Below are positions 45,783-56,555 of a DNA stretch of 64,000 nt, piece by piece. Source of the DNA: Isoetes taiwanensis (taxonomy: Eukaryota; Streptophyta; Lycopodiopsida; Isoetales; Isoetaceae); assembly GCA_021234155.1 (NCBI GenBank), contig JAJEKV010000072.1, positions 6,695,335 through 6,759,334 on the forward strand, in the 5' to 3' direction. The notes under the pieces were generated by a model that did no database searches, had not been told where the DNA came from, and saw only the letters and a program-made list of their open reading frames with translations. Position 1 is the stretch's first letter, and every line of letters starts with the position of its first letter. Both the position numbers and the translations under genes were made by a program.

Positions 45783-48480
45783 AGTTATGGGTTTTTATGT
45801 AATATATAATTGCTCTTTTCAATTTGCTTCTATGTTTCTTTCATACTCTTTTGTTTTTTGTTTTTGTTTCCTACTAAATTCCTAGGCTAAAACGACTCAT
45901 CTAATTTTTTTTCTCATCATCGTGATTATTAAGACAAGGACATGTCTGCAAAAATTCCTATCTGTGGTAGCAAAAGTTATAATCAAGTTGTGAATATTTT
46001 AGCGTCCCTATTGCCATTTTGGCCCAAATCACTCTAGTGACCAGCCGCAGAGTTATTTTAGGAGTTTATTGGGAGTTAAAAGGTTTGGAACGACCAACTA
46101 TTATTTCTGATGGTTTAGAACATACATTTTGGCCATTTGAGTTCTATTAGCAAAAAACGGCCATTCGCAAAAAAACGGCCATTCAAAGCATAGGACATTA
46201 ACAATTTCTTTATACGCTTGCTGTTGCGCCTCCTGTTCAATTGGTCTCCATGGACGATGAAAATTCTATTCTATTCTGTTTATATCCTTGAAGGTCTTTC
46301 AAAGCCCAATACTTATCTCAAATCTTTTTTTTTTAGAAAATGAATATTATTGAATTTTGGTAGCAAAAGAATCCGATTGCATTAGCCTCCTTTGAATCTA
46401 CTGGTATAAACAACTTGAGTTGTTTGATTTATTGCTCACATAATTTGAGGTGTTAAAATCAAATTAATGGGGTGTTCTTATCTAAATTTGACTACTTTTA
46501 AACCCTACAAATTTGAGAATTTGATCGAATTAAATGGGTTTTTATCATTAACGAAGACCAATAGGACTATGGGACCCAAACAAAAATAGCACAGCACACA
46601 CATTTCTCTCTAGTCTTCCCCCCCCCCCGCGGCCACACCCAAAAGGGTTTTCGAGGGGAAAACCTTAGCAATAATAAGCATGCTGATAAACTTTATAGTT
46701 GTACATATCAACTGAGTGTGCATATCCATCCCCTCCTAGAGATATGATCTCAATATCCTTACTGAATCCGTGTGCAACATCGCATGGAATGGCTAGTAAG
46801 GTAGAAGCAACTCAACGTAGCATGCCCTAATAGGTTCAAATGCCAGGCAATGCTGAACTGTATGGTACTAATCCTCAATAACTTCTAGCTGACAACACTA
46901 CCAGAGCCTCTCCATTTGTCTATCTCAATTCGGAAGCTGTAAGCACCTGATGGGCGTAATGAGTCTGCGCTTCTTCAGGGGTAAATGTGTTCGTAGGTAT
47001 TGTTGTGGATCCCGCTCGAGCAGAGAAGGAACCGTCATTTGGGAAGACTTGATTAAAGAGTTCGTTTGGGTTAAGACCTATTTTTGTAAAAACATTTGGT
47101 GACTTGGTTAAAGAATTGTCATCTGGATTAAGACCTATTTTCGTAAGAAGAAAAATCTAGCAAAAAAAGACATGCCAGGGGTTGTGGCCGAGTTATGCAA
47201 TGTAATGAAGATTTCTTTTTTGGGAAAAAAACTTTTAGGATTGCTGCATTCTCTTGATCACCTTGTTTAGAAGAGTTTAAAGTATTCATGCCATTGAGTT
47301 TATTTTTCTTGTTTTTCCTTTGATTATTAAAGAAACATGTAAGCATGGTTTTTAGATGATGTTCCTACATTTTACGTATCAGTATTTTTTTAAATTTAAT
47401 ACATTTGCTACCAATAAAAATGTATTTTTTTGAGATGTATAAAGTGTAGAGTTATGTGGGGTATCCAATCATAAATTAGATCTACCATGTTTTGCAATGG
47501 ATCATACTATAACATGTATCTTTTTAAACCTTCAAGTGATAGAAATTTTACTGTTAGGTATATATGTTAGTATTGTTTTTCTATGGCCTTGAGAGCTAAA
47601 AACTATGAGCTTATTTAAAATAATACATTCACTACATTGCCCAGTGTTGCCGGGCTTTAGCAACAATGTGTCATGTTGGGGATGTTGTGTCCTTTTTGTA
47701 ACAAAGCAAAAGTAAGTGCCCGCCAAAGTTTATTGCTTTGTATGGTACCTGGTGTAGTGTCAATTAGCTAAAAATAGTAATTATTGGTAGTCATTATAGG
47801 TGTAAATATAAACTGGGAAAGGCTACGACAATTGCCATTATATGAAATTTGAAAGGCACTCGTGGCATGAGCATATTGGGGGTATGCAATAATTTTTGGC
47901 ATGTAATGACACAACCCATGCAATTTTAATACTTGCCAAAATTTCTTGTCCATATTTAGGTTGCATTATTAAAACTATAACAATCAATTGCAACTTGTCA
48001 ATAGCAATAGTCACAATGAAGAAGTTTCTAAGCCAATGATATTATAAGATTGGATAATCAAATGTCAAAGGCTCCCAATCAACCAGTGTTCTATTTGAAG
48101 GTTCGAAAAAACCCATAAACCACAATTCCATTATTTTGAAATTATTCCATCATTTTGAAATTTACAAATAGTGACAACCCCAATTTCAACAATGTGGAAT
48201 TGCATGTAAATACTTTTTATTATCAGCCTTAATCCTAACAGGTCTCAAATTACAAGTTAACACTTATCACAATCTCTATCTGGTTTAAGGACTGGGGCTT
48301 GTTTATTCCAATGCATTGAAATCACCAACTAAGTAGATGTAACTCAAGTAAACAACCACAAGCCAGTATTCCACATTCAAGTAGAGTAAGATACTCATAC
48401 ACTAAAAGTAAGATTACAATGAAAGCACGAATACAACGAAAATGCACTGAAAGTAGTATTACAATGAAAGTAAGATTCAT
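45783..48480. other. AT-rich spacer with an old LTR fragment
   Basis: No coding frame is recognised. A poly-C run of about 12 bases at 46,619 interrupts a diverged copy of the dispersed gypsy LTR module listed separately (46,536-46,800). Short runs of T and A are common. Frames such as 47,128-47,346 minus have no motif. Confidence 0.45.
46536..46800 (+). repeat. Diverged gypsy LTR fragment (110-bp module plus flank)
   Basis: TTTTTATCATTAACGAAGAC, CCAATAGGACTATGGG and AAAGGGTTTTCGAGGGGAAA follow the order seen at 12,826-12,945. The text beyond (GTGTGCATATCC, then AGATATGATCTCAATATCC) still resembles 13,005-13,060. It is probably a solo LTR or truncated copy of the same gypsy family. Confidence 0.5.
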
Positions 48481-48509
48481 ATCATAAGATGCTCATGGAT
48501 TCTCATACT

Positions 48510-51278
48510 TTATTTTGCTTGTTCGGCTATCTTCTCTAGTAACTTCAGAACTTTATCCTTCACAGAGCTTAGAATCTTCGTGTACCCCTTTCTCGAATCC
48601 ACCTTGCCCTTTCTGGGGTTCCATGACATCAACACAGATTTTATTTCCACCCATTGGGGCGGATCACTTGCATCATAGCTTATTAAAACAATCTTTGTAG
48701 CGCTCTTTTTCAGTAATGACTCCTTTTCCACTTACGGGGCACCCCCCACTCCACACGCACCTTGTTTCTGTTAGGGTTATTAGCTTCCCTACAAACACTC
48801 GAGATGATATACCCTAACCAAATAGGATAAGTATCTTCATCTGATGGTCTAACGATCAAATATTGGCCATCCTTCAAATCCATCTTAGGACCATATGGAG
48901 CAAGTCCATAATACTTGGGACACTCTTTTCTAGGTCCAACATAGTGCTCTTCATCTTCATCCACCTCCTCTTCAGACTCCTCTCTCATCAAGTGGATCGG
49001 CTGCTGATCAGGTTGGAATTGACCATGGTCGAGCCTCCATCGACTTTGAGGTACCCAACCCTCTCGAAGGACGCTACTACTTGTGTCCAAATTCCCTAAA
49101 AGTATATGAACTTCATTCCAATAATTTACAAGTGCTTCATTGCACACTCTTCTCTCTGGTGCTATGTATTTATCTGCTAAGAATTTCTCCCAGTACTTTA
49201 TATACTCCATTATCCCTTCCATAGTCCGTTCACAGTCCTTCACTTCTCCTAACGGTTTCATAGCCTTAGGCTCTCCCCTCGGCACCATTGGTTCACCTGC
49301 CACATCCTCTTTCTAAATCAATATATCCTTATCTTCCGGTTTCCACATCTTGTATTGCATTATTGGCTTTTCATTCTTCACCCAAAACCTAAATTGCAAT
49401 GGAGCACTATGCCCAATAAGGTCTTCACGACATAACCCTCTATGAACTCTTTCTAGTCGGGGACTTCTTATATCAATGAACCAATAGGAGGAGGTGACGA
49501 ACACTGCTTAAATAGCTCCAAAAGCCTCGGATAGGTGGTGACATCACTTTTCTGCAATTTGATCCTATAATGCCCAAACACTGCATCAATGTCTTCGTGA
49601 GTGTGGCCAGGCATCAAGTAACCAACATAGACCATTTCAAACACTCCAACCTATGTAAGATATGACAATGCAAACAAGTATCTATTTTTATTCTGGCCAA
49701 TACAATTGTCAAGTTGCAAGAGTAGCTTCTTGGGTAGTCATCGCTCTGGTATTAGGTTCACATGAATTGAAGGTGCTGGCCTATTCATCCTTTCTATGGT
49801 CAAATCTTCTAGTTTCATGGGACCAGTGTCATGCAATGCCTTGAAGAAATATTGGAATGGCTTACAAGAATGAACATCTCCATTAAAACCATGTTCCAAA
49901 TCGCGCAATGCTTTTGCAATGCTACTAACATGGAAGTTTGGACCATCACCCCATAATTCTAATGTAAAATGGTCGTGATGCACTGCTCTCTGGCCATGAG
50001 TTATGAATCCAGCTAGTGATATTTGCAATGGAAAAGACCTTGCAACAAACTTTGGTATAGCCCTAAACTAGGGCAAACAGGTTTTTTGCTGATCCATCTT
50101 GTCATGAATGACGCATAGAAAATTCTCTGGTTTTATTGTAGACAAGCATCTCCACATCCAGTATGTTGATTGACATGACATTTGCTCCATCGTGTGAATT
50201 CTTATTTCCTTCCGAACCGCTGATCTTTCCACCTCAAGCTTCGAATTCTCGAGCTTATCTAATAAATCCATGCATATATTGCACTTTGAGAAGTTGTTAT
50301 ATTGCATTCTTTTGACATCTGAAAAATGCTTACTCCAGAGCTTGCTGAAGGCTGATTGTGAAATCTTGTCCACACCCATTTCCTCTAGAAGGTTGTTGAT
50401 CATTTGTAAAATCACTTTTTGTGTGAAATATGCAGGCGACATTCGAACTACTTTCTTGCATCCCTCTTCATCAACCGCACTTTTGTGAGGCATACTCTCA
50501 GCATGATAGTTAACAAACTTCTCGAATAAACTCTGAGCTGCAAAGCACCCTGGGGGTTGTCCTCGCCTTTCCTCGATTACCATACCAACCTATTTGAGCC
50601 CCCTCTTTTGGTTCCGCCTTAATCGCCACCATGTAGAGGCTGAAATACCTAGTATGGTTGTCACTGCACTGTTGCATATCCATTTCCCACCAATAGGAAA
50701 TCTCCTGTTCCTAACATCAGGTGACGGTCCAAATGCATGTTCTATGATATTGTAAATATAAGTTTTTCTAGCGTCATGAGTTTTCTCCTTGTAGATTGAT
50801 CGAGCTTCCACAAGTTCTTTCACTGTGAATCTACCAAAGCAGTTGTTGGGGCAACCACAATCCCCCCCCTGATGGCTTGCATGGTCTCTTCACTGCAGTT
50901 GTTAGTATCTTTCACAGTCTGAACCTTTTTCTTCCTCTTCTTCCTCTTCAAGAAGTTGTAGGCCCTTCTTTCTGGTATAAATACATCCAAAGGAGGTATG
51001 GAAGGAATGTCATTTTCATCCGCCACCATATTATTTTCTCCAACACACTCAATTCTTTGAAGCATCCCTTTTCCTATTATCTCAATGGAGTCCACTGGCC
51101 AGAGCAACATGGCTGGCAACTCTAAACCACTATTGATATTATTGCAAGCATAGCAGTGTTTGTCCTTCAGCTCAACACTGAAGTTATGAAGCTGTATTGA
51201 AGAAATGGAGACTCCCACAAAGTCATCACCAATAGCCTGTCCATTATAGCAGTGCATAAAATCCCATAGTATAAGCAC
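48510..51278 (-). pseudogene. Transposon gene with a DUF7869-like DDE-type domain, decayed
   Basis: Read from 51,278 down to 48,510. The N-terminal part (51,278-50,820, then 50,823-50,590) is basic in its middle (KRKKRKKK) and then reads KWICNSAVTTILGISASTWW. After an in-frame stop near 50,585, 50,583-50,068 reads EKFVNYHAESMPHKS, has a CNICMDL piece and ends VIHDKMDQQKTCLP. 50,028-49,738 reads ISLAGFITHG. 49,740-49,560 reads QLDNCIGQNKNRYLF and then GYLMPGHTHEDIDAVFG. After a frame change, 49,504-49,313 and 49,303-48,710 complete the C-terminus. The DxMDQ, LDNC and GHTHEDID strings are the hallmark of the DUF7869 family, which is abundant in transposon-like genes and suggests a DDE nuclease fold. 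At least one stop and three frame changes make it inactive. I could not find its terminal repeats. Confidence 0.7.
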
Positions 51279-51590
51279 ACCTTCAATATAGTATTATATG
51301 CAATAACAATAAATGAAATATTTATACAATGCCTACACCACGCTACGCGCAACAGTGTGCGCGACGGTGTGGACCATAATTTTGTAAAATACATGAGAAA
51401 GTTATATCAATTTACCAAATACAGATATGTCGCGCTGGGCGCGACTCATACAAAAGTATCCAATATTTTTGTTTGTGACATAACAGGTCTAGACATGTTA
51501 GTACATATCCCATTTCGTAGCACACTTCCAATTTCGTATTTGCTGAATCAGTACAAATATCATTTCGTCATTCCAATCTCTGCAGTTTTT
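51279..51590. other. Flank of the DUF7869-type gene
   Basis: Contains CGCGCAACAGTGTGCGCGAC (about 51,343-51,362), a small GC-rich inverted motif unusual in this AT-rich setting. It may be part of a terminal region of the transposon. No gene. Confidence 0.35.
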
Positions 51591-51676
51591 TGGGTTGCCC
51601 CTAGGGGGGCAAACCCTTGTTTATGTGGGCTTTTGGCATATCCTAGGTATATGCTAGAATATCCCTAGGATATGCT
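51589..51676. repeat. Nested palindromes
   Basis: Two inverted repeats lie next to each other: GGGTTGCCCC paired with GGGGGGCAAACCC (about 51,592-51,616), and CATATCCTAGG paired with CCTAGGATATG (about 51,637-51,674). The related text at 55,937-55,955 reads straight from GGGTTGCCCCTAGG into ATATGCTGG, so about 60 bp between two CCCTAGG copies appear to be an insertion here. Confidence 0.6.
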
Positions 51677-51778
51677 GGTGACTGCTAAAAACTTATGATT
51701 GGCTGTAAATGTTAGGTCACTTCTGTTGGTGGGCAGCCGCTCTCGAAACCGGGTAGGTCTCTTGGGCAGATGGCAAGT
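51664..51778 (+). repeat. 115-bp direct repeat, left copy
   Basis: Matches 55,944-56,068 from CCTAGGATATGCTGGTGACT to GGGCAGATGGCAAGT, nearly identical except for an 8-bp ACCGGAGA-like insertion in the right copy. The two copies lie 4.3 kb apart in the same orientation. Confidence 0.85.
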
Positions 51779-52810
51779 GCTCGGTCAGTGGCTATGGTGG
51801 GATGCAAAGCTGCTACTCCGACACTTCAAGGGTAAGCCCATGTAAACCTGATGTCGAAGATGGCCAATGATAAGGTCAGGCATTTGAGAAAACTTGTGAA
51901 GCTGCCAATATATCACGGATTATGTTGCCATGCAATCTGCCATTGATGGATGTGAAAGATTTTTCCATACTGCTTGCCATTTCGAATTTCTGAGGTGTTT
52001 TAGCGGAATTTCTATGGTTGCATCCAGATCGTGGTACTTCAGTGCAGAGCTATTCTGCCCTATCTTTGTGCAAAGTCTTGCCGCCCAAAGCTTGTTTTCA
52101 TCTGCAGAGCTATCTATTCAAGATTACTGTCAAGATTATGGTGCGGTTATGGAGTTTTTGCTGCGAATTTTCCTTCTTAGGATGCTTTTTCATGCTGGAA
52201 GAGCTATTGCAGCCATTTTTGGCCTTTCCTCTTGGATCTTCTTATATTCCGTTTCAGGGGTTGTCATAGTGTTGCTGACCAGTTCCTTCTTCATATCATT
52301 TTACAGTCGTTGTCTCACCTGTGTTTTTCCATTCCATTTTGTTATCGACCTTTTTGGTATGCTCCTTTTCCGGCCTTGTTATATTCAGGAGTTCTATTCT
52401 CGCTTTTGGGCTGCTCCAGTTGCACAGGCTATTCTCAGCAATTCCCAGATTCTGTTTTTTTTCTCAAAAGTCTTGTGCTATTTATTTTAGAGTTCATCTA
52501 CTGCAAGCCCGTCTGTCTGGGGCATTTTATTCCATTGCCCATCCAAGATTCGTTTCTTAAGCCGGGAACCAATCCTTAATAGAGTTGTTTCAAGTGATCG
52601 TCATGCGTAGAGTTTGCGATGCTTCAGTTCTATAGCTTGCAAGTTTCCCTTTGAAGCTGAGAAGATTAGCTTTTGATTCTGCAAGATTCAAATGGGCTTT
52701 AAGCATGGTATGGTCTCTATCATTTACCTTGACCATGACAATTGGTTCTAACGTACAAGCTACTTAGCTCCTTATTCCTTATGCTGGTAAGTGTTCAAAT
52801 CTTGCCCCAT
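51779..52810. other. Region without a supported gene
   Basis: The plus-strand open frame 51,930-52,490 (186 codons) is very rich in Phe, Cys, Ser and Leu, and overlapping frames are equally open because the DNA is T-rich. I see no motif, so I do not call it a gene. Confidence 0.4.
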
Positions 52811-54700
52811 TTCTCTCTCTGAGGCTACATTAGTGCGACCGTCTTTGATATATTGTTTTGTATTTATAAGTATTCTTATTTATCATGTTGTTTTTGGGAC
52901 ATCTTTGAATCATTCTTTTACTCCAACGTATTCTTATCATTGTGTGCTGGAAGTTGTGCTCAATGCAGGAATCAATCCATGAAGGTGATGAGGTTTGTTA
53001 TTCTCTGGAGCATAGGCATGTTGAATTTTTCTGAAGACTCCTTTCATGCTAAGATGACAATGTTCTTTACTAATTATTAATCTTTTGTTCTTCTATGTTA
53101 TCGAAGATGACTCTAAATTATATGGGGGGCAAACCAAACCAAGCTGGTAGCTGATCAGAAGCAAAGGTCGTTACTATATTAGATAGCAAAGATAAAAATT
53201 GAAATAAGATCATCCTCTTTGATTTAGAGAAGACAAGTTTTTTATATTCCGAGTTTGTTAACATCGAGTATTTGACTTGCTTATTGAAAGCTTAAATAGT
53301 CTTCCAGACAAGTTCTGCTAATAAAAAAGCCATCGATCTTAGTATTTCATGTTTTAAAAACTGCTGAACCTGGCAAATCATAGAACATGTATGCCCTTTT
53401 TATCATTATTCTAGGCTAAAATGTTTGTTTATTTTTGCAGTGATCTCATGGTAGCGTCTCATATGTAGTTGTTCATGATCACGTAAAACTGTGTGACTAT
53501 TTTGCAGAATTGAAGGGTGGAAGAAGTTTGCCTGCAATACTAGACACACTGGGTAACGTGCATAGAGAAATAAAGGAATTTGGAATAATCCTAGCGAAAT
53601 GTGGTCAGAAAGCTATAAGCATTTGGTAAAAGCCATGAGTATCAGACAATTAGCTCATATTGAAGCTAATGTCTCTACATATTTCTCTCTCTGAGGCTAC
53701 ATTAGCTGCACCGTCTTTGATATATTGCTGGTCTGTATTTATAAGTATTCTTATTTATCATGTTGTTTGCAGACATGACGAATCATTCTTTTACTCCAAC
53801 GTGTTCTTATCGTTGGCGTACCAAGGATTGTGTGCTGGAAGTTGTGCTCAATGCAGGTGATGAGGTTTGTTATTCTCTGGAGCATAGGCATGTTGAATTT
53901 TTCTGAAGACTCCTTTCATGCTAAGATGACAATGTTCTTTACTAATTATTAATCTTTTGTTCTCCTATGTTATCAAGATGACTCTAAATTATATGGGGGG
54001 CAAACCAAACCAAGCTAGTAGCTAAGGTCGTTAGCTATATTAGATAGCAAAGATAAAAATTGCAATAAGACCATCCTCTTTGATTTAGAGAAGACAAGTT
54101 TTCTGATTCTGAATTTGTTAACATCGAGTATTTGACCTGCTTGTTGAAAGCTTAACCAGTCTTGTAGACAAGTTCTGCTAATAAAAAAGCCATCGATCTT
54201 TGTGTTTCATGTTTTAAAAACTGCTGAACCTGGCAAATCTTAGAATATGTATGCCCTTTTTATCACTATTCTAGGTTAAAATGTTTGTTTATTTTTGCAG
54301 TGATCTCATGGTAGCGTCTCACATGTAATTGTTCATGATCATGTAAAACTGTGTGACTATTTTGCAGAATTGAAGGGTGGAAGAAGTTTGCCTGCAATAC
54401 TGGACACACTAGGTAATCAGCATGGAGAAATAAAGGAATTTGGAATAATCCTAGCGAAATGTGGTCAGAAAACTATAAGCATTTGGTAAAAGCCATGACT
54501 ATCAGACAATTAGCTCTAAGTGTCTCTACATTTCTAAAGATGTTGCGTGTAGATCGTGTTGCTACAATTAAACTTAAAGAAATTTGAAATAATCCTAGCG
54601 AATGGTCATAAAACTATATGCATTTGTAAAAGCCACGAGTATCAGACAGCTAGCTCGTATTGAAGCTACTCTCTCTACATTTCTAAAGATGTTGTGTGCA
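52811..54700 (+). repeat. Tandem duplication with ~872-bp period, plus a third partial unit
   Basis: Unit 1 starts TTCTCTCTCTGAGGCTACAT at 52,811, and unit 2 starts with the same string at 53,683 and runs to about 54,540. A third partial unit (GAAATAATCCTAGCGAA onward) covers about 54,580-54,695. Units 1 and 2 share ATGTTGAATTTTTCTGAAGA, GAAGGGTGGAAGAAGTTTGC and other long strings with few differences. TTTTGCAG strings before short open stretches look like intron ends, so the unit may derive from a gene. No product is recognised. Confidence 0.8.
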
Positions 54701-55940
54701 GATCGTGATGATTCAACTTAACTTACTGCAACTAGGTGCTGCAAAGAATAAGAAGTGAATGAACTCTATAGGAATGTCATAACTTCTTTTCTAGCTTTCT
54801 ATTTGTAGGCCAAGCAGAGAGTTACTTTAATACATGCAAAGCTTCACTTTTAGAGTGGTGTAACTCTGCAAATCTCACCAGTTCCATTATAACTTAATGC
54901 AAAGGAGGCTGCAGTGATAGATTCATTCAGGTTTGAAAGAGGAAGCAGTTCTTCTCAACGAGCTCAGCTTCAATGGCGCAATTTTCAATGGTAGAATATT
55001 TGTGATTCTAGCTGCTTTGGTATTGGAGAAGATTTCGGGAAATTTTCAAGCTCTTAATAGAGTTTCTCATAGAAGTTCTGCAATACATGGTTGTGTGAAA
55101 ATATGTCATAAGGCTATTCTTCTGAAGCAACGATACGATGCACGTGCACGTGCAAGGACTCATGATGACATAAAGAACAAGGTACATCCTTAACAGTCAT
55201 TGTTCTGTATCCTTAATGGTCATTTGAATGCCCATAGACTGTTAATAACAATAGCCTCTTATGGAAAGACTTCAGAAGATGAAAGTAGTTTTTCTGCTAA
55301 TCTTTGTTATAGAGCCAAAAGTGATGGGTGCATCTTTTTAATCACAAAGCTTTTGGTTGTGAACAACATAAAGAATGAGCAATAACCCACGTTTGAACAG
55401 ACCTAGATGCTTCTACTAGGTGCTCATCACCACCAACACATGCAATAAGTTATTTTAATGGCTTTTGTGTGTCTCAATGGCTGAACTAGGAGATGGGAAA
55501 GAAAAATAGCAACACATTTGGTTTATTTTTTGTCATATTAGATGTGAGACAATAAAATTGAATCGATGTTGAGACGAGTAGATAACATTGCAATTATGCT
55601 CTCTCATATTTTTCAATGCCATGTATGCACTTGAGTTACGAGGTAGTTTAATGGTTAACTAAAAAAAACATAATGGTAGCCATCATCAGAAACAATGTCT
55701 ATACATAAAAGTACTTTTTGAAATACATCCATATGAAACTCATTATGAACAAATCATACAATGGCAAGCTAAAACATAACATGGGGAAAAAAAGAGATGC
55801 TAACCATCATTGGAAACAATGTATGGACATGCTAATACATGGACATAAAATTTATTATGAACAATCACATACGTTGTTGTAGGTTTATTTTGTTGAGAGC
55901 TGTTGTTGTAGGTTTATTTTGTTGAGAGCTGTTCTTGGGT
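54701..55940 (+). other. Spacer with one unassigned short frame
   Basis: An 86-codon frame at 54,933-55,193 starts MKEEAVLLNELSFNGAIFNG and ends with an Arg/Ala repeat (ARARARTH). It has no known domain. A 29-bp unit (GTTGTTGTAGGTTTATTTTG..) is repeated twice at about 55,873-55,932, just before the right copy of the 115-bp repeat. Nothing else is recognised. Confidence 0.35.
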
Positions 55941-55943
55941 TGC

Positions 55944-56068
55944 CCCTAGGATATGCTGGTGACTGCTAAAAACTTATGATTGGCTGTAAATGTTAGGTCA
56001 CTTCTGTTGGTGGGCAGCCGCTCTCGAAACCGGGTAACCGGAGAGGTCTCTTGGGCAGATGGCAAGTA
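55944..56068 (+). repeat. 115-bp direct repeat, right copy
   Basis: Second copy of 51,664-51,778, followed within 100 bp by the alpha/beta-hydrolase fragment. The left copy is not followed by that fragment. Confidence 0.85.
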
Positions 56069-56079
56069 TCCGAATGCAG

Positions 56080-56555
56080 ATCGAGAGATAGGGTGATACA
56101 AATCAGGGCTTATTTATTCCGCTGTGTTTATATTCCAGATAGTGATAGATCATCATGGCAAGAGCTTGTAGAAGTCCTGAGTCCATTATTGACTAGCGAA
56201 GTTAGAAGGGTTAATGCATCAAATCGTCAGCTGACTCTGGTTGGTGAATCATTTGGTGCTTGTTTGGCGTTACGCTTAGTACAAGCGATTCCACCAGATA
56301 TTGTTTCTCGGCTTGTCTTGGTACAAACATATCAGGAACTCGAGTGATTCTTTTTTATATACAATACTAGTATGTTGGCATACCTTGATTGGTTATGCCA
56401 TTTTCTGTTTTACAATAGATCAACTCAGCTACCAACTTCTTCAAAAGCAATTTTATAGCAAGCTTTGGTGGTCTAACAGGGCTCTTGGGGGTATTTCCAC
56501 TGCCATTGTATGATATTGCAAAGGTGATGGCTAATTTGCTCCAAATTTGAGGGGA
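56080..56555 (+). pseudogene. Alpha/beta-hydrolase (phytyl ester synthase-like) gene fragment
   Basis: The first block, 56,095-56,345, reads RCVYIPDSDRSSWQELVEVL and then LTLVGESFGACLALRLVQ, with the serine-hydrolase nucleophile elbow G-E-S-F-G, followed by DIVSRLVLV. After intron-like T-rich text, 56,455-56,550 reads FGGLTGLLGVFPLPLYDIAK and then a stop. Spacing and wording recall plant esterase/lipase/thioesterase proteins with a C-terminal acyltransferase domain (phytyl ester synthases of the chloroplast), which use an LVGDSFGG/LVGESFGA elbow. The N-terminal strands before the elbow region and the acyltransferase part are missing, and the second block ends in a premature stop. It lies directly after the 115-bp repeat and may have been moved with it. 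Confidence 0.6.

Noticed and set aside
51930-52490. 186-codon plus-strand frame rich in Phe, Cys and Leu
   Set aside because: T-rich DNA leaves several overlapping frames open. There is no motif, no exon structure and no promoter, so it is likely chance.
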